Assembly: GCA_003561835.1 (NCBI GenBank)
Contig: PWVN01000004.1
Span: 1 to 8,093 of the forward strand
Reading direction: 5' to 3'
DNA length: 8,093 bases
DNA from: Syntrophomonadaceae bacterium
GTDB lineage: Bacteria; Bacillota; Dethiobacteria; PWVN01
Under the pieces are notes generated by a model that did not search any database, was not told the DNA's origin, and saw nothing but the letters and a program-made list of their open reading frames with translations. The position numbers and the translations under genes were made by a program. The stretch's first letter is position 1. Every line of letters begins with the position of its first letter. This document shows positions 1 to 6,653 of this stretch, in pieces.

Positions 1-462
1 CTCCCGGCGGAAGAGGTTTTCTTTTTTGTGACCGTTCCCTTCAGCTGCATCTTTATCCTGGAATGTGTCCGGGCCTACCTGCCCGAGGTTACCCTTCCCT
101 TTTCCCTCCCCCTCTACCTTTTGCCGGTCCTTCTCTTTGGCGCCCTGGCCTACCGTTTCCGGGGGCGATCCTATACCCGGAGCGTTTTTCTGGTCTGCGG
201 CGGTTTTTTCCTTCTGGCAGGGTTCCTGGGGGCGGACCTGGTGTCCTCCAGCCATTTCTGGACGGCCCTCCTGATCACCTACATACCCTTCATGATTTTC
301 AACGGAATTTTAACGGGGCTGCCCATCGTCATCTACAACCCCCGGGCGGTCCTGGGTACCCGCGTGGTATCCATTCCCCTGGAGGATTTTTTCTACAGTT
401 TCTCCATGCTGGGTTTCTACTTCCTGGTGTTCCTCCATTTCCGCCCCTGGGTGGGGTTTTGA
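1..462 (+). CDS. crtYcd: CrtYcd-type lycopene cyclase, 5'-truncated by window edge
   Basis: This is the C-terminal 153 residues of an integral membrane carotenoid cyclase; the reading frame is open from base 1, so the true start lies to the left. The fragment has several hydrophobic helices. It carries two copies of the acidic signature of the lycopene cyclase domain: LPAEEVFFF at residues 1-9, with VPFSCIFILE following, and IPLEDFFYSF at 124-133, preceded by an LTGLPIVIYNP segment and G-TR. In the known family (heterodimeric CrtYc/CrtYd of actinobacteria and the fused archaeal/fungal forms) these Pro-x-Glu-Glu/Asp motifs are essential for closing beta-ionone rings on lycopene. Two motifs in one chain about 120 residues apart indicate the fused form. 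Roughly one or two N-terminal helices are missing. The next gene, 45 bases downstream, is also a carotenoid gene, which supports the call. Substrate and number of rings made cannot be read from the sequence. Confidence 0.82.
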   Translation, partial: LPAEEVFFFVTVPFSCIFILECVRAYLPEVTLPFSLPLYLLPVLLFGALAYRFRGRSYTRSVFLVCGGFFLLAGFLGADLVSSSHFWTALLITYIPFMIFNGILTGLPIVIYNPRAVLGTRVVSIPLEDFFYSFSMLGFYFLVFLHFRPWVGF

Positions 463-507
463 CCCTGAAATCAAAGCCCTGTTTCCCGGGGCCCCAAGGA
501 GGTTTTT

Positions 508-1185
508 ATGGCAAAAAGAAAAGGAGTAAAGTCCCTGCTTTACTCTCAAGACCATCTGATGATCCTCTTCTTTTCCATCATGTACCTGGTGGGAGCAGCC
601 GGACATGCCTGGGAAAGAACCCTGCCCCTGATGCTGCAGCTGACTCCCTGGGTCCTCTTCCTGTTGGGCCTTCTGGTGATGGTGCCCCTCCTTCAAGAGA
701 GACGGGGGAAGGTTTTGGTCTGGGCCCTGGTGGTGTACCTGGTCACCCTGTCTCTGGAGATCCTGGGCGTCCACACCGGGTTGGTCTTCGGGTCCTATCT
801 GTACGGTGAGACCCTGGGCCTTGCCCTCCTCGGCGTCCCCCTGGTCATCGGCTTTAACTGGGTTCTGGTGGTCCTGGGGGCGGTCCTGCTGGCCAACCGC
901 TGTTTTGCCAACCTTTACCTGGCTTCCCTGGCTGCCGGGGCCCTCTGCGTCTTCTTCGATTTTATCCTGGAACCCGTGGCCATCTCCCCCGTTTTTGATT
1001 ACTGGCAGTGGGCCGGGGGAGACATCCCCCTGCAAAACTACGCCGCCTGGTTCGTCATCGCGATTCTGGCGGCGGCAGCCTTCAATTACCTTCGCCTACG
1101 GGTCCAAAGCCCCATCCCCAGGGCCTACTTCATCATCCAGCTTTCCTTCTTCCTCCTGCTGAGGGTGCTTCTGGGGATCTGGTAG
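508..1185 (+). CDS. cruF: CruF-like carotenoid biosynthesis protein (DUF422), carotenoid 1',2'-hydratase family
   Basis: The product is a complete 225-residue polytopic membrane protein with about six or seven hydrophobic helices and almost no soluble parts. Family hallmarks seen are: Glu84 followed by GVHTG and FGSYLYG (about 87-100); GVPLVIGFNWVLV (109-121); DFILEPVA (151-158) followed by DYWQW (164-168); and LQNYAAWF (175-182). This pattern is that of CruF/DUF422 proteins. Characterised members add water across the terminal C1',C2' double bond of an acyclic carotenoid end: CruF of Synechococcus and Deinococcus on gamma-carotene-type substrates, and the haloarchaeal CruF on bisanhydrobacterioruberin. 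The start is set by an AAGGAGG site at 496-502, five bases before ATG. Its position directly after a lycopene cyclase gene suggests both act on the same pigment. Hydratase activity is inferred from the family; the exact substrate is unknown. Confidence 0.85.
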   Translation: MAKRKGVKSLLYSQDHLMILFFSIMYLVGAAGHAWERTLPLMLQLTPWVLFLLGLLVMVPLLQERRGKVLVWALVVYLVTLSLEILGVHTGLVFGSYLYGETLGLALLGVPLVIGFNWVLVVLGAVLLANRCFANLYLASLAAGALCVFFDFILEPVAISPVFDYWQWAGGDIPLQNYAAWFVIAILAAAAFNYLRLRVQSPIPRAYFIIQLSFFLLLRVLLGIW

Positions 1186-1263
1186 GAAGGTTTATTCGAC
1201 GACCCGTACATCCTGGAACAGGACAGCGAAGACTTTCCGGTGAAGCAAGGGGGATGACCGGAG

Positions 1264-2685
1264 ATGAAGAAAACCACGCCTGCCCGGAAAGGGACTTTGG
1301 CCAAAAAAATTGTATCCCACCTGGCGATAGCCCTGGCCTGTACCGCCATCGGGACCGCCATCTGGCTGTACCGGGCCAACCTCCTGTTCCCCGTGCAGCC
1401 CGTTCCCTTTGAGCCCGAACCCCAGTCCCTGTACGGGGATGACCTCCTGGACCCGGAGGAGATGCGGGAGGATCTGGCGTACATGTTGGAGGTCATCGAA
1501 TCCGTCCACCCGGACCCCCACAACCGCCTGGGAGAGGAAGGTTGGAAAGCGGAGAAACTGGCCCTCCTGGAAAAGACGCAGGAACCCCTGACAGCAGCTC
1601 AGTTCTATTTTGCCCTCAAGGGCCTGGTGACGTCGGTGGGGGATGCCCACACGGTTCTGCGCTTCGACGAGCAGGACAAAGGCCTGGGGTTGACCTTTGA
1701 TTGGGTACAGGAGGGCCTGGTCCTGGCAGAGGATTATGGCCCCTTTCGCACGGGGGACCTGATTTTGACTATAGGGGGGAAGAGGCCGGAGGAACTGCTC
1801 CCGGAGCTGGACCGGCTGGTCTCCTCGGAAACCATGTATTGGGTCAGGGAAGAAAGCAAAACCCTGCTGCGAAGAAGGCCGGTCCTGGACCATCTGGGCC
1901 TGGTGGATGGTGACGGGGTGAGTTTCGTGGTGGATCGGGAGGGCGGTCTTCTCACCCTGACGGCCTTCCTGGAGGCTGATGTCCAGCGGAGGAGTCTGGA
2001 GGATTTATTGGCGGACCGGCACGGCTGGCATGTGAACCCGGAAGAGGGCCTGGCCGTCTTTTATCTAAATGTCTGCATTTACGATGAAGTTTTTATGGGC
2101 GATGTGAGAGAATTCTTTGCCGCCGTCAAAACCCACGGCATCGGAAAAGTAGCCCTGGACCTTAGGGGCAATGTGGGTGGGGATTCCCGGGTCACCGGAA
2201 CCTTTTTGCAGCACCTGCCCGTCAGCCGGTACAAGACCTACGGTACCCTTATCCGCTATTCCCCGCTGGCGGCAGAGCGGGTGGGGGTGCGCCGGACCGG
2301 GGGAACCGCAACCTATCCGCCCTCCACCAGAAAGGTGACCCCGGTGAGGGAACCCTTTAAGGGACCTGTGTACGTGCTGGTGGGGAACCAGACTTTCAGT
2401 TCGGGAAACTGGATCGCCGTTATCCTTTATGACAACGAACTGGCGGAGGTCCTGGGCGAACCCACAGGCAATGCCCCTTCCTCCTACGGGGACATGCTGA
2501 GTTTCCAACTTCCCCACACCCGGTTCCTCCTGGGGGTCTCCTACAAGTACTTCACCCGTCCGGACCCCTCCAAGGACCCGCAAAACGCCCTGTATCCCCA
2601 CATCCCCATTCCCAAGACCCGGCAGGACGTCATCGACGGCATTGATCCGGTGTTCGAATATCTCCGCAGCATCACTGCGTATTGA
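1264..2685 (+). CDS. S41-family (tail-specific/tricorn-like) serine peptidase, membrane-anchored
   Basis: The product has 473 residues. A basic N-terminus (KK and R/K-rich to residue 18) precedes one hydrophobic segment (about 19-36), so it is probably a signal anchor with the body outside the membrane. Ordered S41 features are: a helical N-terminal region (about 60-120); GDAHT (126-130), with a candidate catalytic His129; a GDLILTIGG segment (164-172) resembling the PDZ-like ligand loop; DLRGNVGG (299-306), the classic S41 oxyanion-side strand; TFSSGN (377-382) holding the candidate nucleophile Ser379 or Ser380; and GEPTGNAPSSYGD (398-410). The C-terminal PHIPIP...DVIDGIDPVFEYL also matches the family. 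The lysine that partners serine in CtpA/Prc is not at the expected place (about residue 404 is Ala), which favours a His-Ser arrangement as in S41B members. The start is supported by AAGGGGG at 1247-1253, ten bases upstream. It lies 78 bases after cruF and is probably in the same transcript. The protein substrate is unknown. Confidence 0.83.
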   Translation: MKKTTPARKGTLAKKIVSHLAIALACTAIGTAIWLYRANLLFPVQPVPFEPEPQSLYGDDLLDPEEMREDLAYMLEVIESVHPDPHNRLGEEGWKAEKLALLEKTQEPLTAAQFYFALKGLVTSVGDAHTVLRFDEQDKGLGLTFDWVQEGLVLAEDYGPFRTGDLILTIGGKRPEELLPELDRLVSSETMYWVREESKTLLRRRPVLDHLGLVDGDGVSFVVDREGGLLTLTAFLEADVQRRSLEDLLADRHGWHVNPEEGLAVFYLNVCIYDEVFMGDVREFFAAVKTHGIGKVALDLRGNVGGDSRVTGTFLQHLPVSRYKTYGTLIRYSPLAAERVGVRRTGGTATYPPSTRKVTPVREPFKGPVYVLVGNQTFSSGNWIAVILYDNELAEVLGEPTGNAPSSYGDMLSFQLPHTRFLLGVSYKYFTRPDPSKDPQNALYPHIPIPKTRQDVIDGIDPVFEYLRSITAY

Positions 2686-2690
2686 GGGAG
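2685..2690 (+). promoter_or_regulatory. Ribosome binding site fixing a GTG start at 2699
   Basis: AGGGAG overlaps the last base of the preceding S41 stop codon and sits eight bases before GTG at 2699. The upstream ATG at 2642 lies inside the S41 gene, would add 19 residues unlike any flavodoxin N-terminus, and has no comparable site. Starting at GTG puts the first beta strand (KITVFSGSP) right at the N-terminus, as is normal for this fold. Confidence 0.72.
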
Positions 2691-2698
2691 AGATTCTT

Positions 2699-4066
2699 GT
2701 GAAGATAACGGTATTTTCCGGCAGCCCCAAGGGGGAGGACAGCATTACCCTGCAGTACGTGCGGTACCTGGAAAAACAACACCCCCGGGTACAATTCCAT
2801 GTTGTTCATGTGGGAAGCAAAATCAACAAGATCCTTCGGGAGGAGGGGAAACTTGAGGAGATTTTGCAGTCGGTGGCGGACTCCCGGGGGGTCCTTTGGA
2901 TCTTCCCGGTCTATTACTTCCTCATCCCCTCCCAGCTGAAGGCGTTCATTGAGCTGCTCTTTGAGACGGGCTCTCAAAAGGTTTTCCAGGGGAAGTACGG
3001 GGCGGTGGTGATGACGTCCATCCATTTTTACGATACTTCCGCCGCCGAATACATGCGGGGTATCTGTCATGATCTGGGGATGCGCTACGCGGGAGAATTC
3101 ATGGCGGAAATGTATGACCTGCTCAGGTCCCGCCGGCGCAAGAATTTCGCTGCCTTTTTCCGGCAGTTCCTCCACACCGTAGACAACAATTTGCCGACGG
3201 AAGTATCCTGCCGGCCGCTTCAAAGGCCGGGCCTTAATTATGAGGCGGGTCCCCTGCCGGAAGGGGAGAAGGAGAAGGGCAGAAGGGTCCTTCTCCTGAC
3301 CGATGAGGAGGGTTCGGACAGCAACCTGGGGAAGATGATTGAGGCCTTCACCAGGTATATGCCTTGCCGGGTCGAAGTGATCAATATCTCCCAAATCGAG
3401 CTGAAGGGAGGCTGCCTGGGCTGTTTGCGCTGTGCTTATGACAATCAGTGCCTGTACAGGGATGACCTGGCCCGCCTGTACGAGGAGCATATCCTTCCCG
3501 CTGAAGCCCTGATTTTTGCCGGTACCCTCCGGGATCGCTACCTGTCGTCCCGCTGGAAGATGTTCTTCGACCGCTCCTTTTACCGGGGCCACACTCCCGT
3601 CTTCCATAGAAAACAGATGGCCTTTATCCATTCGGGGCCCCTGTCCCAGGTCCCGGTGCTGCGGAACAACCTGGAGGCCAAGGTACAGTTCAACCGGGGG
3701 AACCTGGTGGGGACGGTCACCGACGAATATGAGACTTCCGGGGAGGTCACCGCTTTGCTCAAGGCCCTGGCGGAGCGTCTGGTCCTGGCCCTGGAGACGG
3801 GCCAGGAAAAACCCGCGGCTTTTTACGGTTTGGCCGGCCACTTGATTTTTCGGGATTTCGTCTTCCGCAACCGGGGCATCTTCCGGGGGGACCACCTCTA
3901 TTACAAAAAGCACAATCTCTACAACTTCCCGCAGAAGAATTGGAAGAACTGGAGAATGAACCTGAGATTTATGCTCATGCAGAGGAACCCCGCCAAGCGC
4001 CGGCGGTTCCAGGCAGAACAGGTGAAGGGGATGGTCAAGCCCCTGAAAAACTTCGTGGGGGAATAA
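2699..4066 (+). CDS. Tandem flavodoxin-fold NAD(P)H-dependent FMN reductase/iron-sulfur flavoprotein-like protein
   Basis: From the GTG start this is a soluble 455-residue protein made of two related alpha/beta flavodoxin-like halves. The first half (1 to about 165) begins with KITVFSGSPKG, the FMN-phosphate loop position of the NADPH-dependent FMN reductase family, and has GVLWIFPVYYFLIPSQLKAFIE (64-85), where these proteins line the flavin site. A charged linker (about 185-195) leads to the second half, starting RVLLLTDEEGSDSN (196-209). This half contains Cys239, Cys242, Cys245 and Cys251 (CX2CX2CX5C), the compact spacing known from Methanosarcina iron-sulfur flavoprotein for a [4Fe-4S] cluster, followed by YRDDLARLYEEHILPAEALIFAGT. 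The first half has no such cysteines. A basic, aromatic C-terminal extension (about 385-455) is unassigned. It starts 13 bases after the S41 stop, so it is very probably co-transcribed. A redox role is inferred; electron donor and acceptor are unknown. Confidence 0.75.
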   Translation: MKITVFSGSPKGEDSITLQYVRYLEKQHPRVQFHVVHVGSKINKILREEGKLEEILQSVADSRGVLWIFPVYYFLIPSQLKAFIELLFETGSQKVFQGKYGAVVMTSIHFYDTSAAEYMRGICHDLGMRYAGEFMAEMYDLLRSRRRKNFAAFFRQFLHTVDNNLPTEVSCRPLQRPGLNYEAGPLPEGEKEKGRRVLLLTDEEGSDSNLGKMIEAFTRYMPCRVEVINISQIELKGGCLGCLRCAYDNQCLYRDDLARLYEEHILPAEALIFAGTLRDRYLSSRWKMFFDRSFYRGHTPVFHRKQMAFIHSGPLSQVPVLRNNLEAKVQFNRGNLVGTVTDEYETSGEVTALLKALAERLVLALETGQEKPAAFYGLAGHLIFRDFVFRNRGIFRGDHLYYKKHNLYNFPQKNWKNWRMNLRFMLMQRNPAKRRRFQAEQVKGMVKPLKNFVGE

Positions 4067-4108
4067 CCGATTAAGGTACGGTGGGGGAAAAATTGTGATG
4101 TTATTATT

Positions 4109-4136
4109 CGGGGCCGGCCCCTTGCAGCCGGCCCCG
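4109..4136. terminator. GC-rich hairpin between convergent genes, probable bidirectional terminator
   Basis: A perfect 10-bp inverted repeat (4109-4118 pairing with 4127-4136, core GGGGCCGGC/GCCGGCCCC) encloses an 8-base loop. It lies in the 92-base gap between the flavoprotein gene ending at 4066 and the DUF2207 gene ending at 4159 on the other strand. On the plus side the tail is GGCATTTCCTTT, and on the minus side GAATAATAAC, so the U-tract is weak both ways. The position and stem strength argue for a terminator; the poor tail lowers confidence. Confidence 0.6.
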
Positions 4137-4158
4137 GGCATTTCCTTTGACGATGCTT

Positions 4159-5985
4159 TCAGCGGACTCCCCCGCCGCCACCCCCGAAACCGCCCCCGCC
4201 CCCGCCGGAAAAACCGCCCCCGGAGCCCTTGGAGGAAGAGGCTGAGGTGGCCACCTGGAAGGATTTTTGCAGCCCGCTGGTCAGGTCGTCCAGGGCATTC
4301 ACGGGGGAAAATCCCCTTCCCGGGGTACCGGACATGTAGTACCAGTGAGCCCCGAAGCGGTACGAACCTTCCGTCAGGTTGGGGTAGACCACCTGCAGCT
4401 GTCTGAGGACCTCCCTGGCCACCCCCAGGGTGGCAGCATACACCAGGTAATGCTCCCAGATGGCCAGGCTGGGTATGCTGGAGCGCTCCATCTCCGAAAA
4501 ATGCAGGAGGAAGCGCCGGAAAGCCCGCCAGCGGGCAAAGTCGTTTACACCCTTTTGGGAACGCCGCCGGAGAAAGGCCCCGGCCAGCACCAGGAGCAGG
4601 CCGGAAAGCAGAAGGGCGAAGAAGATGATGTAAAGGGCGGCCATGAATGCGGGTACAGAGAGGCCGGCGAGGGCAACGCCCGATACGATTTCCACGGCCT
4701 TCCCCTGTTTTGTCAGGGGGTCGAAGAACTCCAGGACAAACCCCCGGGCTTTGAGTTCTCCCAGCCAGCCGCTCCAGAAGCTCAAAAAAGACCTCTGATT
4801 TCTTTTGGCATACTGCTCGATCTCCTGGAAGCTGACCTCATCGGAGGAGGAGGCAGCCTGCCGGAAGAGAAAGGCCATGACCTGCTCTTCGTGGGGCAGG
4901 AGGGAGCCCTTATCTTCCCTTTTCTTTTTTATCAGGTACTGGATATCGGTTTTGCTGCGAAAGATCCCCCTTATTTCCCGCCGGTCCTCTTCCAGGGTCA
5001 CATATCCCTTGCGGGCCAGGTCCAGGATGGTGGCCGTCAGGTCGGCAGGTGTGGTCTTGCCGAACCTCCACAGGATGCCCAACTCCGCCGGGGAGTAATC
5101 CCCGGGTAGATCCCGGTAATAATCCCCGTCGAAGTCGGCCCGGTACTCCCGGCCGTATTTTCGCCAGAAGAGAAAGGCGGCCATGAGGCCCGCCAGGAGG
5201 ATCAAGGCCCCGGCCAGCCACTCCAGGCGGCTCAACAGGCGCAGGCGGTCCGCCCGGGCGGCCCACCCGGCTTCTTCCTTGAGGATTTCCTCCCGGGCTT
5301 CCCGGCCGCTGAACCGGACTGCCCGGGGGACCAACTCCCGGGGGAACAGGACCCTCCCTTCCAGGAAGGTCTTCCGGGGCAGGGGGTTAACCTGCCAGGA
5401 GACCCGGCCGTCCTCCAGGATTTCCACCCGGCCGTGAAGGGGGCCGTGACCGAAGGCCCGAATATCTTCCCGGGCAACCTCACCGGGAAAGATCAGGTAA
5501 ACGGCTGCTTCCTCCACGCCCCTGTCCCAATCCTCGCCGACAAATTTCATGTACAGTTCTGCCGTGTCTTCATGGATCAGGACAGCGTTATCGATCTGGT
5601 AAGTCAAGAGGAAGGTGCGGGTCTCGTTGTAGGCCTTGAGACTCCAATCGATGAAGATGCTGTCCGGCTTCTTGACGACGAAAAAGGTGCCAGGGGCCCC
5701 CGGGGCAGTGCCGGGATTGAAGGCATAGGCCGTATCCCCCTCCCGGACCTGGACGCTGTGGATATCCATGGACGGGTCCAGGGGGATGTACTGGTAAAAG
5801 CCGTTGATGTTGCCCTGAAAAGTAACGGTCCGTTCTTCTGCCACCAGGAGGGAGCCATCGGCCTGCAGGTGCAGGTGGATGATGAGCCGGGGCATGAAAA
5901 AATCCTTCTCCGCCGCCGCTGTGTCGGGGCAGAGAAGCAGGAGAAGGAGGAGGATGATGGGAATCAATCCCCTGCGGGTTTTCAT
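4159..5985 (-). CDS. DUF2207 family membrane protein with glycine-run tail
   Basis: The product has 608 residues. A signal peptide (1 to about 25: MKTRR, a leucine run, then AAA) leads to an extracytoplasmic beta-rich domain (about 28-250) containing DGSLLVAEERTVTFQG and NGFYQYIPL, the typical start of DUF2207. One transmembrane helix (about 254-274) is followed by a cytoplasmic region (about 278-430) with DYSPAELGILWRFGKTTPADLTATILDLARKGYV-type sequence, usual in this family and resembling a winged-helix unit. Two more helices (about 432-472) precede a helical region (about 480-535) and a tail with long glycine runs (588-606). All of this matches the full-length family pattern. The gene starts nine bases after the lemA stop, with only a weak AGGCGG site overlapping that stop, so it probably depends on translation of lemA. 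The LemA-DUF2207 pairing is common in bacteria; its biochemical function is not established, and an envelope role is inferred. Confidence 0.9.
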   Translation of the reverse strand: MKTRRGLIPIILLLLLLLCPDTAAAEKDFFMPRLIIHLHLQADGSLLVAEERTVTFQGNINGFYQYIPLDPSMDIHSVQVREGDTAYAFNPGTAPGAPGTFFVVKKPDSIFIDWSLKAYNETRTFLLTYQIDNAVLIHEDTAELYMKFVGEDWDRGVEEAAVYLIFPGEVAREDIRAFGHGPLHGRVEILEDGRVSWQVNPLPRKTFLEGRVLFPRELVPRAVRFSGREAREEILKEEAGWAARADRLRLLSRLEWLAGALILLAGLMAAFLFWRKYGREYRADFDGDYYRDLPGDYSPAELGILWRFGKTTPADLTATILDLARKGYVTLEEDRREIRGIFRSKTDIQYLIKKKREDKGSLLPHEEQVMAFLFRQAASSSDEVSFQEIEQYAKRNQRSFLSFWSGWLGELKARGFVLEFFDPLTKQGKAVEIVSGVALAGLSVPAFMAALYIIFFALLLSGLLLVLAGAFLRRRSQKGVNDFARWRAFRRFLLHFSEMERSSIPSLAIWEHYLVYAATLGVAREVLRQLQVVYPNLTEGSYRFGAHWYYMSGTPGRGFSPVNALDDLTSGLQKSFQVATSASSSKGSGGGFSGGGGGGFGGGGGGVR

Positions 5986-5994
5986 GACGGCCGC

Positions 5995-6555
5995 CTAAAA
6001 CTGGACATTGACGGCTTCCCTGGCCTCATCTTGGCTTCCCAGGTTGAAGTAGTCGGCCTGGGAAAAGCCCAAAGCCCCTGCGATCAGATTGGCGGGGAAG
6101 CGTTCAATCCGGGTGTTCAGCTTCAGGACGGTATCGTTGTAGAACTGGCGGGAGAAGGCTATTTTGCTCTCCGTGGCGGTGAGCTCGTCCTGCAGCTGGC
6201 GGAAGTTGGCATCGGCCTTCAGCTGAGGATAGTTCTCGGCCACAGCGAAGATGGAGCGAAGGGCCCCCGTCAGGAGGTTCTCCGCACCGGACTTTTCTGC
6301 CACGCTGCCGGCGGTAACCGCCTTTGCCCGGGCCTCCGTCACCCTTTCGAAAACCTCCCGCTCATGAGTGCTGTACCCTTTGACGGTGGAGACCAGGTTG
6401 GGGATGAGATCGTGGCGCCTCTTCAACTGGACGTCCACCTGGGCCCAGGCATTGCGGACCCGCTGGCGCAGGACCACCAGGGAGTTGTAGGTGCTGATGG
6501 CAAAGGCAGCAATAGCCAAGACGAGGATCAATAGGACCCAACCGATTCCCTGCAT
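5995..6555 (-). CDS. lemA: LemA family protein
   Basis: The product has 186 residues, the usual family length. A single N-terminal hydrophobic helix (about 4-20) leaves a very short N-terminus on one side and a long helical bundle on the other. Family signatures are YNSLVVLRQRVRNAWAQVDVQLKRRHDLIPNLV (23-55), the strongest LemA motif, then VKGYSTHEREVFERVTEARAKA (58-79), AENYPQLKADANFRQLQDEL (106-125), E-ki-a--RQFYND-V--LN (129-147), and a C-terminal FPANLIAGALGF (153-164). The start is firm: AGGAGG at 6564-6569 lies eight bases before ATG. It is transcribed ahead of, and almost joined to, the DUF2207 gene. Family members are found with envelope or membrane-stress genes, but their molecular activity is unknown. 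Confidence 0.94.
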   Translation of the reverse strand: MQGIGWVLLILVLAIAAFAISTYNSLVVLRQRVRNAWAQVDVQLKRRHDLIPNLVSTVKGYSTHEREVFERVTEARAKAVTAGSVAEKSGAENLLTGALRSIFAVAENYPQLKADANFRQLQDELTATESKIAFSRQFYNDTVLKLNTRIERFPANLIAGALGFSQADYFNLGSQDEAREAVNVQF

Positions 6556-6578
6556 AAAGAACTCCTCCTGTTATGTGT

Positions 6579-6584
6579 TTTATA
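6579..6584 (-). promoter_or_regulatory. Possible -10 element for lemA
   Basis: On the minus strand a TATAAA hexamer within CTACTATAAAAC lies about ten bases ahead of the lemA ribosome binding site, giving a plausible short leader. No good -35 hexamer is found 16-18 bases upstream, where the sequence is C-rich and overlaps an inverted repeat. The promoter is therefore tentative, and read-through from the upstream dehydrogenase gene is an alternative. Confidence 0.3.
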
Positions 6585-6603
6585 GTAGTGATTCTGCCTG
6601 GAA

Positions 6604-6646
6604 GGGGAAACTCCTGTTTCCCCCGGGGGCTTTTTTCCCTCGGGGG
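6604..6646. repeat. Two overlapping inverted repeats between the dehydrogenase and lemA genes
   Basis: Repeat A is an 8-bp perfect stem, 6604-6611 (GGGGAAAC) with 6616-6623 (GTTTCCCC), and a 4-base loop. Repeat B is about 10 bp, 6620-6629 with 6637-6646, and a loop of C plus six T; on the plus strand its only flaw is a G-U wobble, on the minus strand an A-C mismatch. The arms share 6620-6623, so only one can fold at full length. Neither is followed on the minus strand by a U-tract, so this is not a textbook terminator of the dehydrogenase gene, though it stands where one is expected. Confidence 0.5.
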
Positions 6647-6653
6647 ATAGGCC

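Noticed and set aside
63..809. A 248-codon plus-strand frame covering the cyclase and cruF genes
   Set aside because: It is a Pro/Gly/Arg-rich out-of-frame shadow of two membrane-protein genes that have their own ribosome binding sites and motifs.
2672..4141. A 489-codon open frame on the minus strand opposite the flavoprotein gene
   Set aside because: It mirrors the real gene in a GC-rich codon pattern, has a low-complexity Gln/Pro/Gly/Leu-rich composition, no recognised motif, and no ribosome binding site. The plus-strand frame has clear family motifs.
5434..6534. A 366-codon plus-strand frame opposite lemA and the DUF2207 gene
   Set aside because: It spans two genes with unmistakable family signatures on the other strand, and its own translation is Gly/Gln/Asp-rich without any domain-like pattern.
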